A stretch of DNA of 64,000 nt from Paenibacillus anaericanus. Lineage in GTDB: Bacteria > Bacillota > Bacilli > Paenibacillales > Paenibacillaceae. The DNA lies in contig NZ_RZNY01000014.1 in assembly GCF_003994475.1 (NCBI RefSeq), positions 62,001 through 126,000 of the forward strand. The letters run 5' to 3'. Positions 30,357 through 39,669 of the stretch are shown here, piece by piece. The notes under the pieces are model-generated. The model was not told the DNA's origin and did no database searches. It saw nothing but the letters and a program-made list of their open reading frames with translations. Both the position numbers and the translations under genes were made by a program. Numbering within the stretch: the first letter of the stretch is position 1; every line of letters begins with the position of its first letter.

Positions 30357-30530
30357 GAGCACCACTCCTAGGACAAGGTGAAATCTATTGTTCGAGTTTA
30401 TGTTAGATATCCATTGATGACCATTATAGTATAATATGTAGGGTTGAATGTCTAATTCAACAGCTATAGTGTTGAGAATCCGAAATATATAGTATAGTTA
30501 TTCAGAAGCTTGGACCAGGAGGCGTTCTTC

Positions 30531-31001
30531 GTGATATTGGTAAGTTCTTGTCTGGCGGGACAAAAGGTAAGATATAATGGCACAGATTGCTTGAATGGGA
30601 ACATTCAAAGGTTGTTAGATGAGAATAAGGTGACCATGGTGTGCCCAGAGTTGCTTGGAGGCTTCTCGATTCCTAGGGAACCAGCCGAGATTGTTGGCGG
30701 AAATGGTGAAGATGTGCTCGATGGGCGTGCAAAAGTCATTAGTAAGACAGGAGCGGACGTCACAGATATGTATATAAAAGGGGCTATCGAAACGCTTATT
30801 ATAGCTCGTGAAGTTTCAGCTTCAATCGTGATCCTGAAGGAAAACAGTCCTTCGTGTGGAAGTTCCATGATTTATAATGGCGAATTTAAAGGTGTAAAGT
30901 TGGCTGGTAGCGGGGTTACTACGGCTCTGCTCAGAAAAAATGGGATCGAAGTCATTTCGGAAGAGGCGCTCTTCCAAACCTCTGCGCATCTTTTTGAGTA
31001 A
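30531..31001 (+). CDS. DUF523 family protein
   Basis: The 156-residue protein matches DUF523: N-terminal ILVSSCLAGQKVRYNG, CPELLGGFSIPREPAEI, and ENSPSCGSSMIYNGEF, with conserved Cys residues suggestive of metal or cluster binding. Start GTG 30531 follows CAGGAGG and matches the usual beginning of the family; the in-frame TTG upstream overlaps the ribosome site. Biochemical role unknown. It is monocistronic with a terminator directly after it. Confidence 0.85.
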   Translation: MILVSSCLAGQKVRYNGTDCLNGNIQRLLDENKVTMVCPELLGGFSIPREPAEIVGGNGEDVLDGRAKVISKTGADVTDMYIKGAIETLIIAREVSASIVILKENSPSCGSSMIYNGEFKGVKLAGSGVTTALLRKNGIEVISEEALFQTSAHLFE

Positions 31002-31015
31002 ATACATACTACTTG

Positions 31016-31036
31016 CCTCCCAACGGGAGGTTTTTT
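31016..31036 (+). terminator. Intrinsic terminator of the DUF523 gene
   Basis: CCTCCC-AAC-GGGAGG followed by TTTTTT (31031-31036), immediately after the stop codon. Confidence 0.85.
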
Positions 31037-31099
31037 CTTATAGTTAGAGCCAAAATTGAAATCGCAACGTCTAATTAGTATAGAGTTCAAGAGAAGTAG

Positions 31100-31633
31100 G
31101 TGAAGGACATCATACATTTGGTCAAAAAAGCTCAGCAGGGTGACGAAACGGCTTATTTGGAGTTATTTCAACAGTTTGAAGTAGACATATATCGTACGGC
31201 TTATGTGTACTTGAAAAACCAAGAAGATGCTTTGGATGTAGTTCAAGAAACCGCATATCGATCGTTCAAATCCATTACGAGCTTAAAAGAATCGAAATAT
31301 TTTAAAACCTGGCTTATCAGAATTGCGATTAGTTGTTCTATCGATTTACTTAGGCAGCGGAAAAAGGTGGTTCAGCTAAAGCCGGAATACTACGAGGGGA
31401 AAAAGGATGGGGAAGATGATAACCTCCCACTATCCTTATCATTGAAAGACCTAATTGATCTGTTAGATGAGGATGAGAAGAGTGTCATCATTTTAAAATT
31501 TTATCACGATTATACGATTCAGCAGACTGCGGAAATCTTATCTATTCCACTGGGGTCAGTTAAGACGATTCTATATCGAGCTTTGAAAAAACTCCGCCGA
31601 CTAACAGAGGAGGGTGATTTGTATGAACAATAA
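31100..31633 (+). CDS. ECF-type RNA polymerase sigma factor
   Basis: The 177-residue protein has sigma region 2 (about 20-90: YRTAYVYLKNQEDALDVVQET and FKTWLIRIAI) and region 4 (about 120-170: KFYHDYTIQQTAEILSIPLG then SVKTILYRALKKLR). GTG 31100 is the only reasonable start; its ribosome site (AGAGAAG) is weak. It overlaps the downstream anti-sigma-type gene by 11 bases. A possible ECF-like motif GCAACGTC lies about 35 bp upstream (31064-31071), suggesting autoregulation. Confidence 0.92.
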   Translation: MKDIIHLVKKAQQGDETAYLELFQQFEVDIYRTAYVYLKNQEDALDVVQETAYRSFKSITSLKESKYFKTWLIRIAISCSIDLLRQRKKVVQLKPEYYEGKKDGEDDNLPLSLSLKDLIDLLDEDEKSVIILKFYHDYTIQQTAEILSIPLGSVKTILYRALKKLRRLTEEGDLYEQ

Positions 31634-32969
31634 TATAAAACAAGAAATCGATAAAATCGAGATCCCACCACAACTCCATCTGAGAAGTCAAATGGGGATT
31701 AAGCAAGCAAAGCTTGAACAAGTAGAATCCAGACAAAGCATGAAGCGATGGACCCCTCGAAAGACCATAGTTGCGCTGGTCGTAGCCTTCATTCTGATAA
31801 CAACAGCTATTTTTAATACTCAAGTTATAGCGGCAATCCAAAAAGCTCTACAGTATTTCCCTGGAATAGGGATGGTTGTGGAAGAAGAGATTCCTCAGGA
31901 AAGGTATGTGCTTAAGGAGCCCATTACTACGGAAGTGGAGGGGGGATTCGTTGTGATAACGGGTATGGTTGTTGAAGACGAAATGACCGTTATTACGATG
32001 TCCGGAGAAAATACAACTAGGCTTCAAAGTATCAAAATAATCAATGAAGAAGGAATAGAGTATAACTTGGAATCTGGCGTAACAAGTAGTACGTCGGGCC
32101 AATGGGGAGGGTCCTTTTGGCAACAGGGGAAGTTGGACCTCAAAGGGAAGGTACAAATTATTATAGAAGATAATCCAGAAATCATCATTCCACTTACACT
32201 CACAAAGGCAGAGACATATAATAGTTATCAAGATATGGGAGAAACGGACACGAAGAACGGAGTGACCATCACTGCAATTGCTAGCCGCATTGGGGGGACT
32301 GCTAGAATTTCTTTAGTGTCACAAGTTCCTCAGGAAATTAAAATTATTAATTTTGGTATACAAGGTATACACGGGGATCAGAAGATAGACGTTATAGATG
32401 AGAAAGGAAATAGGCATGAAATAAAACAGTTTATGGTGTCTTCAAGCATTGCAAGCGAACATTATGTTAGTTCGCCTATCTCTGAACTAAATCGGAGTAA
32501 ACCATTGCTTTCAAGTCCAGCAAACGAGTTTTACTTCGAATTATCTGATAGCGATGTTCCAACCTATAACCTAACGATCCCTGAGATTAACGTGACTTAT
32601 AATGATAAAGTCAAGATCTCTTTAGATATTCCAAGCGATACGACTGCGGATAGTGACAAAACATTCGAAATCGCAGGTTTCCCCGTTAAAATAACAAAAC
32701 TTGAAGTTGTAGATAAGGATCAGCTTAGAATGTACGTAGACCTTAACTTTAATGAGGAAGCTACGGAATCGTTGATTAATTTTAAGATTGATGCTCAAAG
32801 TTACATGGGCAAATTTAATGAACACACAAAAGCACTAGAATATCTTCAATTTGATATTAAGCCGGGTAGCAAAGTGATGAAGTTAACGATAAATGATCCA
32901 GAAGTGGTGATAAGAGGTCCTTGGAATTTTGAGTTACCTACGAATAAGTACTTTGGAACAGATAAATAG
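31623..32969 (+). CDS. Membrane anti-sigma factor, DUF4179-like
   Basis: The 448-residue protein has a cytoplasmic N-terminus (about 1-45), one membrane helix (TIVALVVAFILITTAIFN, about 48-65) and a large extracytoplasmic beta-rich region starting with a DUF4179-like domain (ALQYFPGIGMVVEEEI). ATG follows AGGAGGGTGAT and overlaps the sigma gene, so the two are coupled. It should hold the sigma factor at the membrane until an envelope signal arrives. The regulator role is inferred from position and topology. Confidence 0.82.
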   Translation: MNNNIKQEIDKIEIPPQLHLRSQMGIKQAKLEQVESRQSMKRWTPRKTIVALVVAFILITTAIFNTQVIAAIQKALQYFPGIGMVVEEEIPQERYVLKEPITTEVEGGFVVITGMVVEDEMTVITMSGENTTRLQSIKIINEEGIEYNLESGVTSSTSGQWGGSFWQQGKLDLKGKVQIIIEDNPEIIIPLTLTKAETYNSYQDMGETDTKNGVTITAIASRIGGTARISLVSQVPQEIKIINFGIQGIHGDQKIDVIDEKGNRHEIKQFMVSSSIASEHYVSSPISELNRSKPLLSSPANEFYFELSDSDVPTYNLTIPEINVTYNDKVKISLDIPSDTTADSDKTFEIAGFPVKITKLEVVDKDQLRMYVDLNFNEEATESLINFKIDAQSYMGKFNEHTKALEYLQFDIKPGSKVMKLTINDPEVVIRGPWNFELPTNKYFGTDK

Positions 32970-32980
32970 ATTTAATAGTT

Positions 32981-33028
32981 AAGTTATTTTACTTACTTAA
33001 TATCTTTTGTAAAATAACTTACTTTTTT
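32981..33028 (+). terminator. Intrinsic terminator of the sigma/anti-sigma operon
   Basis: AAGTTATTTTAC (32981-32992) pairs with GTAAAATAACTT (33009-33020) and is followed by ACTTTTTT. Confidence 0.7.
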
Positions 33029-33079
33029 ATAATAGTCGGGTTATAATGAAGACATCTAGAGATCATGGAGGTATGAATA

Positions 33080-33805
33080 ATGAAAGTTGAAATATGGTCC
33101 GATTATGTGTGTCCGTTCTGCTATATAGGAAAACGTAAGTTTGAAGCTGGATTACAGCAGTTTGCACATAAAGAAGAAATTGAAATTGTTTATAAGAGCT
33201 TTGAGCTTGCGCCGGATATGCCTGTTGATGGTAATCCGAATGTATATGAAATGCTTGCATCCAAATATGGCATGAGCCGCGAGCAGGCCATCGCCAATAC
33301 GAACAATATTACGGAGCAGGCAAAAGAGCTGGGTCTGGATTATTATTTCGATCGTACAATTCAGACGAACACATTCGACGCGCATCGCTTATCCCATTTT
33401 GCAGCATCCAAAGGGAAGCTTAAAGAGATGACGGAACGTTTACTGAAGGCTCATTTTACCGATACGCTACATGTTGGTAATCAAGAAACACTAGCTGATT
33501 TGGCTGCTGAGGTGGGACTTGATCGTGCTGAAGCTCTCCAAGTATTGAAGAGTGGGGAATTCAGTAACGAAGTGCGTGCGGATGAGCAGGAAGCAATGCA
33601 GATTGGCGTTAGAGGTGTTCCGTTTTTTGTTATTAACCGCAAATATGCTGTATCTGGGGCGCAATCAAGCGATACATTCCTAGGTGCACTGCAGAAAGCT
33701 TGGGATGAAGAACATCCATCTTTTACCGTACTTGGTGACCCAGATGTTGATTTATGTACGGATGGTAGTTGTATCGTTCCGGGGCAAGATAAGTCTTCAT
33801 CTTGA
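33080..33805 (+). CDS. DsbA-family oxidoreductase (FrnE-like)
   Basis: The 241-residue thioredoxin-fold protein has the redox motif CPFC (Cys11, Cys14) in SDYVCPFCYIGKRKFE, the cis-Pro loop GVRGVPFFVIN, and no signal peptide, so it is cytosolic like FrnE/YwbO proteins. ATG follows ATGGAGG. A C-terminal tail adds two further Cys residues (DLCTDGSCIVPG), which may be regulatory or zinc-binding. The substrate is unknown. A -10 TATAAT lies at 33042-33047. Confidence 0.92.
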   Translation: MKVEIWSDYVCPFCYIGKRKFEAGLQQFAHKEEIEIVYKSFELAPDMPVDGNPNVYEMLASKYGMSREQAIANTNNITEQAKELGLDYYFDRTIQTNTFDAHRLSHFAASKGKLKEMTERLLKAHFTDTLHVGNQETLADLAAEVGLDRAEALQVLKSGEFSNEVRADEQEAMQIGVRGVPFFVINRKYAVSGAQSSDTFLGALQKAWDEEHPSFTVLGDPDVDLCTDGSCIVPGQDKSSS

Positions 33806-33835
33806 TTCAAATGAACTAAAAATACTCTCATTACT

Positions 33836-33871
33836 AAAGAAAACGGCTGAACATACGTCGTTTTCTTTTTT
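33836..33871 (+). terminator. Intrinsic terminator of the DsbA-like gene
   Basis: AAAGAAAACG (33836-33845) pairs with CGTTTTCTTT (33859-33868) with a following T run. Confidence 0.85.
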
Positions 33872-34089
33872 TGTCCGATTTTATTAAGATGAAGAAATGA
33901 TTTCATAAATATGATAGATCATTTGGGGGAATTCCCCAGAGAATCAATAATTGTGTGACCGTGTAGTCAAAAATCGACAAATTCCGTTCAATCTAGGTGA
34001 ACATTTCTTTACCTATAAATCCCTCTCATATATGCTAGCTTAGAAGACTAACCAGAACTTAAATCGATATATTTGGGGGAATTAAGATC

Positions 34090-35040
34090 ATTAAAATAAT
34101 GGCGGATTCAACTTGTGACTTAACTGACGAGATAATTGAGAAATATAACATTGGGATCGCGCCATTAACGATAAGTATAAATGGTAAAGAAAATAGAGAT
34201 AAAATCGATATTAAAGCGGATGATTTCTACGCTATTCTTGATAATCTTGAAGAAAGCCCAACTACATCGATGCCAAACCCTTCAGAATATTTGAAAATTA
34301 TTGACCAAGCTATTACAGATGGATGCACAGAAATATTATGTATCTGTATGTCGAGTGGGACCAGTGGATCTTATCAATCTGCTGAATTGGCGAAAGAATC
34401 TTTCTTTGAAGATCATCCGGATTCTTCGATTAAAATTCATGTAGTAGATTCAAGATCGATGAGCCAGGGTAGTGGATGGTTAATTTTGAAAACGGCTATG
34501 TTGAGAGACAAAGGGTTTAGTTTTGACGAATTAGTTCATTTTAATGAAACCTTTAAAAGAAATGTGAAGCACTTTCTCTGTGTGGATGATTTAAATCACT
34601 TAATTAGAAGTGGGAGACTGACAAATGCTAGTGCCTTAATTGGTAGGATTCTGAAAATCAAACCGATCATGTCGATGAGAAATGGCAAAGGCGCAATTGT
34701 AGCAAAGGAAAGAGGACTTAAGGGAGTCCTGAACCATTATGTGAGAGAGTTTACTCTGAGAAATGACTGGGATATCACAGACTTCATTATTATAGGGTAC
34801 ACTTCAGAGCGAGCAATTGCTGAAACTCTATTGGATAAGATCAGACAAGAAACAGAATTCACAGGTGAAATTTTTATTATGCAAATGGGTGTGGCCGTAG
34901 GTACGCATGTAGGTTTAGGGGCCGTTTCCATGTTCTTTATTGAGCAGGGACATAAGAGAGATGGTTTGTTGATCAATGAAATTCATGCTATTACCGAAAA
35001 GAAAAATGAATTTATGAAGAAAATAAAGAAAAAACAATAA
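34090..35040 (+). CDS. DegV-family fatty-acid-binding protein, probable non-standard start
   Basis: The protein matches DegV/FakB: DSTCDLTDE near the N-terminus, SSGTSGSYQSA, the VVDSRSMSQGSG strand-loop, and the C-terminal GVAVGTHVGLGAVSMFF fatty-acid/phosphate pocket. FakB proteins present bound fatty acids to the FakA kinase. The first ATG (34099) would remove the first beta strand (IKIMADST) and lies 18 bases from GGGGGA. No ATG, GTG or TTG is in frame upstream before the TAA at 34060, whereas ATT 34090 is nine bases from GGGGGA. I place the start there tentatively, giving 316 residues. Confidence 0.8.
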   Translation: MKIMADSTCDLTDEIIEKYNIGIAPLTISINGKENRDKIDIKADDFYAILDNLEESPTTSMPNPSEYLKIIDQAITDGCTEILCICMSSGTSGSYQSAELAKESFFEDHPDSSIKIHVVDSRSMSQGSGWLILKTAMLRDKGFSFDELVHFNETFKRNVKHFLCVDDLNHLIRSGRLTNASALIGRILKIKPIMSMRNGKGAIVAKERGLKGVLNHYVREFTLRNDWDITDFIIIGYTSERAIAETLLDKIRQETEFTGEIFIMQMGVAVGTHVGLGAVSMFFIEQGHKRDGLLINEIHAITEKKNEFMKKIKKKQ

Positions 35041-35130
35041 AAAAAAAGGTAATAATAAATTATAGAGAAACATTTGTAGGAATGATGAACCAATTCAAGG
35101 CGATGAGAGAACGCTGAGAGGAGTGATTGT

Positions 35131-35784
35131 ATGACAATAGCACCAGATAAAAATAAACTGTATCCTAATGAAAATATAAGAACCGTTTGTTACATTAAGA
35201 ATTTGCCCAGTAGGCCAAACGTTGAGATTGGTGATTATACTTATTACAGCGACAATAAGAATTCACCTGAGAATTTCTATGACCATATTCAGCATCATTA
35301 TGAATTTTTAGGAGATAAGCTGATAATCGGTAAGTTTTGTGCCATTGCTGAAGGGGTTACTTTTATTATGAATGGTGCTAATCATCGGATGGATGGGATT
35401 ACAACATATCCTTTTAATATTTTTGCTGGAGGTTGGGAGAAGGTCACTCCAACACTAGAGCAGTTACCTTTTAAAGGTGACACAGTGATTGGTAATGATG
35501 TATGGTTGGGTCAAAATGTCACAATTATGCCAGGGGCAGTGATGGGTGACGGGGCGATTGTTGCTTCGAACTCAACTGTTGTAAAGGACATTGAACCCTA
35601 TACCATTGTTGGCGGTAACCCTGCAAAGGTAATTAAGAAGCGCTTCAACGACGAAACGATTATAGCTTTACTTAAGCTTCAATGGTGGAATTGGGATGAG
35701 CAGCAGATATTTGATCATCTTGAGCAATTAGTGTCGGTTCATGATATGGATACACTAAAGAAGTTGCTGAATTCGGTGAATTAA
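35131..35784 (+). CDS. Vat-like xenobiotic O-acetyltransferase
   Basis: The 217-residue left-handed beta-helix (hexapeptide) acetyltransferase is close in motif order to streptogramin A acetyltransferases (VatA/VatD): KLIIGKFCAIAEGVTFIMNG, the catalytic His in NGANHRMDG, YPFNIF-GWE, GNDVWLGQNVTIMPG and IVGGNPAKVIKKRF. It probably uses acetyl-CoA to modify an antibiotic hydroxyl. It follows AGAGGAG. A possible 11-codon leader ORF (35082-35117) precedes it. Actual resistance is inference; chromosomal homologues may have other substrates. Confidence 0.88.
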   Translation: MTIAPDKNKLYPNENIRTVCYIKNLPSRPNVEIGDYTYYSDNKNSPENFYDHIQHHYEFLGDKLIIGKFCAIAEGVTFIMNGANHRMDGITTYPFNIFAGGWEKVTPTLEQLPFKGDTVIGNDVWLGQNVTIMPGAVMGDGAIVASNSTVVKDIEPYTIVGGNPAKVIKKRFNDETIIALLKLQWWNWDEQQIFDHLEQLVSVHDMDTLKKLLNSVN

Positions 35785-35811
35785 ATGGGGAAGCCCCCTG
35801 ATCGGATAAAA

Positions 35812-35859
35812 CACAAAAACAAGATCTCTCTTCAAATGAAGGAGATCTTGTTTTTGTTG
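35812..35859. terminator. Bidirectional intrinsic terminator
   Basis: A stem of about 14 bp (35815-35828 with 35842-35855, AAAAACAAGATCTC/GAGATCTTGTTTTT) lies between the acetyltransferase gene and the converging tlp gene, with A/T tracts on both sides. Confidence 0.85.
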
Positions 35860-35866
35860 TTTGTAC

Positions 35867-36088
35867 TTATTGTTGATCGGCTTGCTCATCTTTTACTTCT
35901 TCTCGAAAGCCATCAATTGCGTTAAGGCGTTTTGCATTCTTTTTTTCGATTTGATGCTTCTGTTCGCTCGAAAGCTCTTCAGAGAATTCGGTTAAATATT
36001 TTTGGCCTTCGCGGAAATTTGAAACCGTATTCTGAATGCTTTCATTCAGTTTCTGAACATTATCAGACCGATCGTCGGGTTTTGCCAA
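35867..36088 (-). CDS. tlp: Small acid-soluble spore protein Tlp
   Basis: The 73-residue charged protein begins AKPDDRSDNVQKLNESIQNT, the Tlp signature, and continues as a Lys/Glu-rich helix ending EVKDEQADQQ. Tlp is a minor spore-core protein made in the forespore. ATG follows AGGAGGTGCACCC. The upstream sequence has a sigma-G-like promoter, consistent with forespore expression. It supports a spore-forming host. Confidence 0.9.
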   Translation of the reverse strand: MAKPDDRSDNVQKLNESIQNTVSNFREGQKYLTEFSEELSSEQKHQIEKKNAKRLNAIDGFREEVKDEQADQQ

Positions 36089-36112
36089 GGGTGCACCTCC
36101 TGAACATAAAAT

Positions 36113-36142
36113 TGTAATGTGCGTTGAACACCTTGGTTATTT
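36113..36142 (-). promoter_or_regulatory. Possible sigma-G promoter of tlp
   Basis: On the minus strand AAATA (36138-36142) and CATTACA (36113-36119) are exactly 18 bp apart. The forespore sigma-G consensus is GHATR-N18-CATWHTA, so each box has one mismatch. The placement about 25 bp before the start codon is right. Confidence 0.5.
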
Positions 36143-36234
36143 TCCCGCGTGATGGGTTGTTTTATTCGTTGAATATTTGTTGTAACATTCACGTAACACC
36201 CCTAAGTTAGTATACGTGTCAGGGGGGAATCAAT

Positions 36235-38559
36235 ATGAAAACGAAAAGAATATTATCGATCGTTGTAGTTACTGCAACTGTAGTAAGCTTGCTCGCAGGA
36301 TGTACAGACGACCAAAATGTCAAAGGGAGAGAGGTGAATTCACAGCAAGAAAGTCTAGATTTTAAATTTAATGTAGATCCTACAACCTTTAAGCTTGAGG
36401 TGGAATCCGGCGGTATTACGGAGACCGTATCTGAGCCATTAACAGAAATGAAGGTATCCGACTTAAATAACAATGGTGATAAAGTGACCTGGACGTATCC
36501 TGAAAAGGACATCGATGTTGAAATTGAACAAAAGGAGCAATATATAGATTTAACAATAAAATCGAATAAAAAAGATGGAAATTCCTTCGCATGGCCATTA
36601 GTAAAAGGAGAGGGATATATGCTTCCGCTGCACCAAGGGAAGTATATTCCGAGTGGTGATGAAGTTTGGAAAGAGTATTTAAACGAAGAAACAGTGAAAG
36701 TAATTGAGTCTTTCTCTATGCAGTTTTTTGCAGTGGATAAGAGTAAATACTCATTAGTTTATATAATTAAAAATCCTTATAATAATGAGATTTCGTTTGA
36801 TACAGAACAAGGAATTGAGTTTGCTTTTAATCATGAGTACACTTCGATAAATGAGACTAAGGAATATGGGTTTAGGATATATCTTACGGAGAAAAATCCG
36901 GTGAATGTTGCAAAGACTTATAAGAACTATCTGATTGAAAAGGGAGAGTTCAAAACTCTCGCGGAGAAGGCTAAAAAAAATAGCAATATTGAAAAGCTAT
37001 ATGGCGCTCCGCATGTTTATTTTTGGGATAGAAGTGTGATTTCTGAGGAAAATATTAAATGGGATCAATTTAGGAGCGAATTTCCTGTCCAATTGAAATT
37101 ATGGATTCAAGATTTATTAAATACTAAGGTGGAAGATGGGGCAGAACTTGGATCAGCGTATGATGACATGACTTCCTTAGATTATATAGACAAGTATACC
37201 AAAAGCAGAATTTTAAAAAGCTTGAGCTCCGTAATACAGTTGAAGGAGTTTTATAACGCGGAAATATTTACGGATACAGACAAAGAAACTCAAGGATTAT
37301 TAAACAAAGGTGTGGAGAATTTAAATCCTGTAGAATTGATTGAATTAAATAAGATGCTTCTTAAAAGCGTCCTTGGAAATCTAGTTGACCCCATAGATAA
37401 ATGGGCAGATGCAAATACAGTTGATGTGATAAAGGCTATGAAGGATTCGGGCATAGACAAAATGTGGATCGGTTTGGATGACTGGCAAGAAGGATTTATC
37501 AAACCAGAGTTGGTACAAGAAGCAAATGATCAAGGATATCTAATTGGCACCTATGATTCTTATCATTCGATCCATAAACCAGGTGAAGAGCAGTGGGAAA
37601 CAGCTAAGTTTACGGATACTTCGCTATTTGAGGATGCTACCGTAACCAATAAGGACGGTAACAAAATTGAAGGATTCCAAGGTGTAGGTAGAAAATTGAA
37701 TCCGACTTTGGCAATGCCCAGTGTAAAAGAGCGGGTTAACTCTATTTTAGATACGGGATTACCATTTAACTCATAGTTTTTAGACACAGATGGAACTGGT
37801 GAGGTATTCGATGATTATTCACCTGCGCATATTACCACGGAAGAAGAAGATATCAAGGCAAGAATGGAGAGAATGGAATATCTTCAAGCAGAGCATGGAA
37901 TGGTTGTAGGTACGGAGGGCGGGAATGATTTTGCTAACAAAAGTATCGCCTTTGCACATGGAATAGAAATGCCGTCATTTTCCTGGATGGATAAGGACAT
38001 GAGTAGCAACAAAAATAGCGATTATTACGTAGGAAGATATTACTCTAGTACGGGCGGAGTTCCTGAATTATTTGCTAAACAAATACCTTTAAAAGATAAC
38101 TATAAAAAGTTATTTTTGGATGAAACGTATAACATCCCATTGTACAAGCTGGTCTACAACGATGCAGTGGTTACAGCCTATTGGTGGGGATGGGGGACAC
38201 TGAAAATTGAAGATGAAATATCAAATAGAATGTTGTATGAAGTACTTTATAATGTCCCGCCTTTATATCACATAGATAAAGATGAGTGGAAAAAGCATAA
38301 AGAAACCATCATAAATCACTCTAAGGTATGGTCGGAATTCAGCAAAAAGGCAATAACTAGAGAAATGACTGACTATAAGGTTCTATCAGACGATAGGCTG
38401 GTTCAAATGACGAAATATGGTGAGGACTTAAGAGTTGTAGCCAATTTTTCGGAAACTGAATTTATGTTTGGAGCCTCAAAAATACCAGCTAAATCATTAT
38501 TAATAATGGATGGGGATCGTGATTCGATATATAAGCCAGAAGTGAAATCAGCGAATTAA
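36235..38559 (+). pseudogene. Glycoside-hydrolase-like lipoprotein, interrupted by one in-frame TAG
   Basis: A 775-codon frame starts at ATG 36235 (after AGGGGGGAA) and is broken only by TAG 37774-37776 (codon 514); the frame is open on both sides without any shift. The N-terminus is a lipoprotein signal (LLAGC, Cys23). The part after the stop begins FLDTDGTGEVFDDY, which looks like a core strand of a TIM-barrel hydrolase, and ends in a beta-domain. The architecture faintly recalls GH101/GH129-type enzymes, but I cannot assign the family. The second half has a possible internal ATG at 37864 without a good ribosome site. A single Tyr-codon mutation would explain the stop. Confidence 0.75.
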
Positions 38560-38631
38560 ATAGCAGCCGCCCGGGTTAACCTTCTTAGGTTAGTCGGGCG
38601 GTTATTTGTATTATGGGAGGACATGATCGTA

Positions 38632-39669
38632 CTAATCAATAGGTAACTTGACCGTAAAGGTTGAACCTACGCCAAATTCGCTTTCCACCTCAATCGTACC
38701 CCCACATAAGTTGATAATACGACTGACTAATGAAAGACCGAGTCCGTTTCCTTCGCCAGACCTGGCATGATCTCCTTGATAGAACTTTTCAAATATGTGC
38801 TTCCTTACATTCTTCTCCATGCCGATACCATTATCGGATATTGTGATTGAAATATAGTCATTTTGTGGTACAAGATTTACCGATATTTCTCCGCCCGCTT
38901 GCGTAAATTTAATCGCATTTCCTAATAGATTCAACCACACCTGCATCATAAGTTCTTCGTTACCGTAATAATGAACTTTCTCAAGCTCAATATTAAGCGT
39001 CATTTGTTTAGGTTCCCACAGGGTCTCTAATAGTAATATGGCTTGCCTTAGTTGCTCATCTAATCGATATTCCTTTTTCTCGGATATTACTTCTTGATTT
39101 TCGAGTTTGGAAATTTTCAGAATATTGCCGGAAAGCATGGACAATTGCCGCGCACTACCTATAATCATCTCTGTATATTCATCATGTTCTTCTTCTGTGA
39201 TGGTCTTATCTTGTAACAATGTGGCATAGCCTTCAATGGAAGCAATAGGTGTCTTAAATTCATGAGATACATTTACTACAAAGTCATTGCGTAGCGTTTC
39301 GATGCTGCGTAATTCTTGGGCCATAATATTGAAATGATGCGCCATTTCACTAATTTCATTAATTCGATGGGATTCATTTAACTCAATTTCAAAGTTTCCC
39401 TTGGCGATTTCTTTTGCAGCATTGCTGAAAATAGTAATCGGGGATAATATTTTTTTCCCTACCATGATCGTAATGATGCTACCGATAACAAGACTGAGCA
39501 ATACAATGACTAGTATGGGTGAAAAAGGAACTCTACCGTGTTGAGTTGTATTTGAGAAATGAATGTACAAAAACGCTAATGGTGCCATAATCAGTAAGGA
39601 TGACAAGATAATTAAAAATACTAATGACACAAAATACCACCAAAGACTTTTGAAGATAGACTTTTTCAT
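38632..39669 (-). CDS. Two-component sensor histidine kinase (HAMP type)
   Basis: The 345-residue membrane kinase has two helices (about 12-36 and 52-72) flanking a very short extracytoplasmic loop, then HAMP (about 73-125), HisKA with His136 in VNVSHEFKTPIAS, and HATPase motifs NLLGNAIKF, DNGIGM and GLGLSLV. The tiny sensor loop suggests intramembrane sensing, often via a partner transporter. It overlaps its response regulator by four bases. The divergent fused ABC transporter is the probable partner or target. Confidence 0.92.
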   Translation of the reverse strand: MKKSIFKSLWWYFVSLVFLIILSSLLIMAPLAFLYIHFSNTTQHGRVPFSPILVIVLLSLVIGSIITIMVGKKILSPITIFSNAAKEIAKGNFEIELNESHRINEISEMAHHFNIMAQELRSIETLRNDFVVNVSHEFKTPIASIEGYATLLQDKTITEEEHDEYTEMIIGSARQLSMLSGNILKISKLENQEVISEKKEYRLDEQLRQAILLLETLWEPKQMTLNIELEKVHYYGNEELMMQVWLNLLGNAIKFTQAGGEISVNLVPQNDYISITISDNGIGMEKNVRKHIFEKFYQGDHARSGEGNGLGLSLVSRIINLCGGTIEVESEFGVGSTFTVKLPID

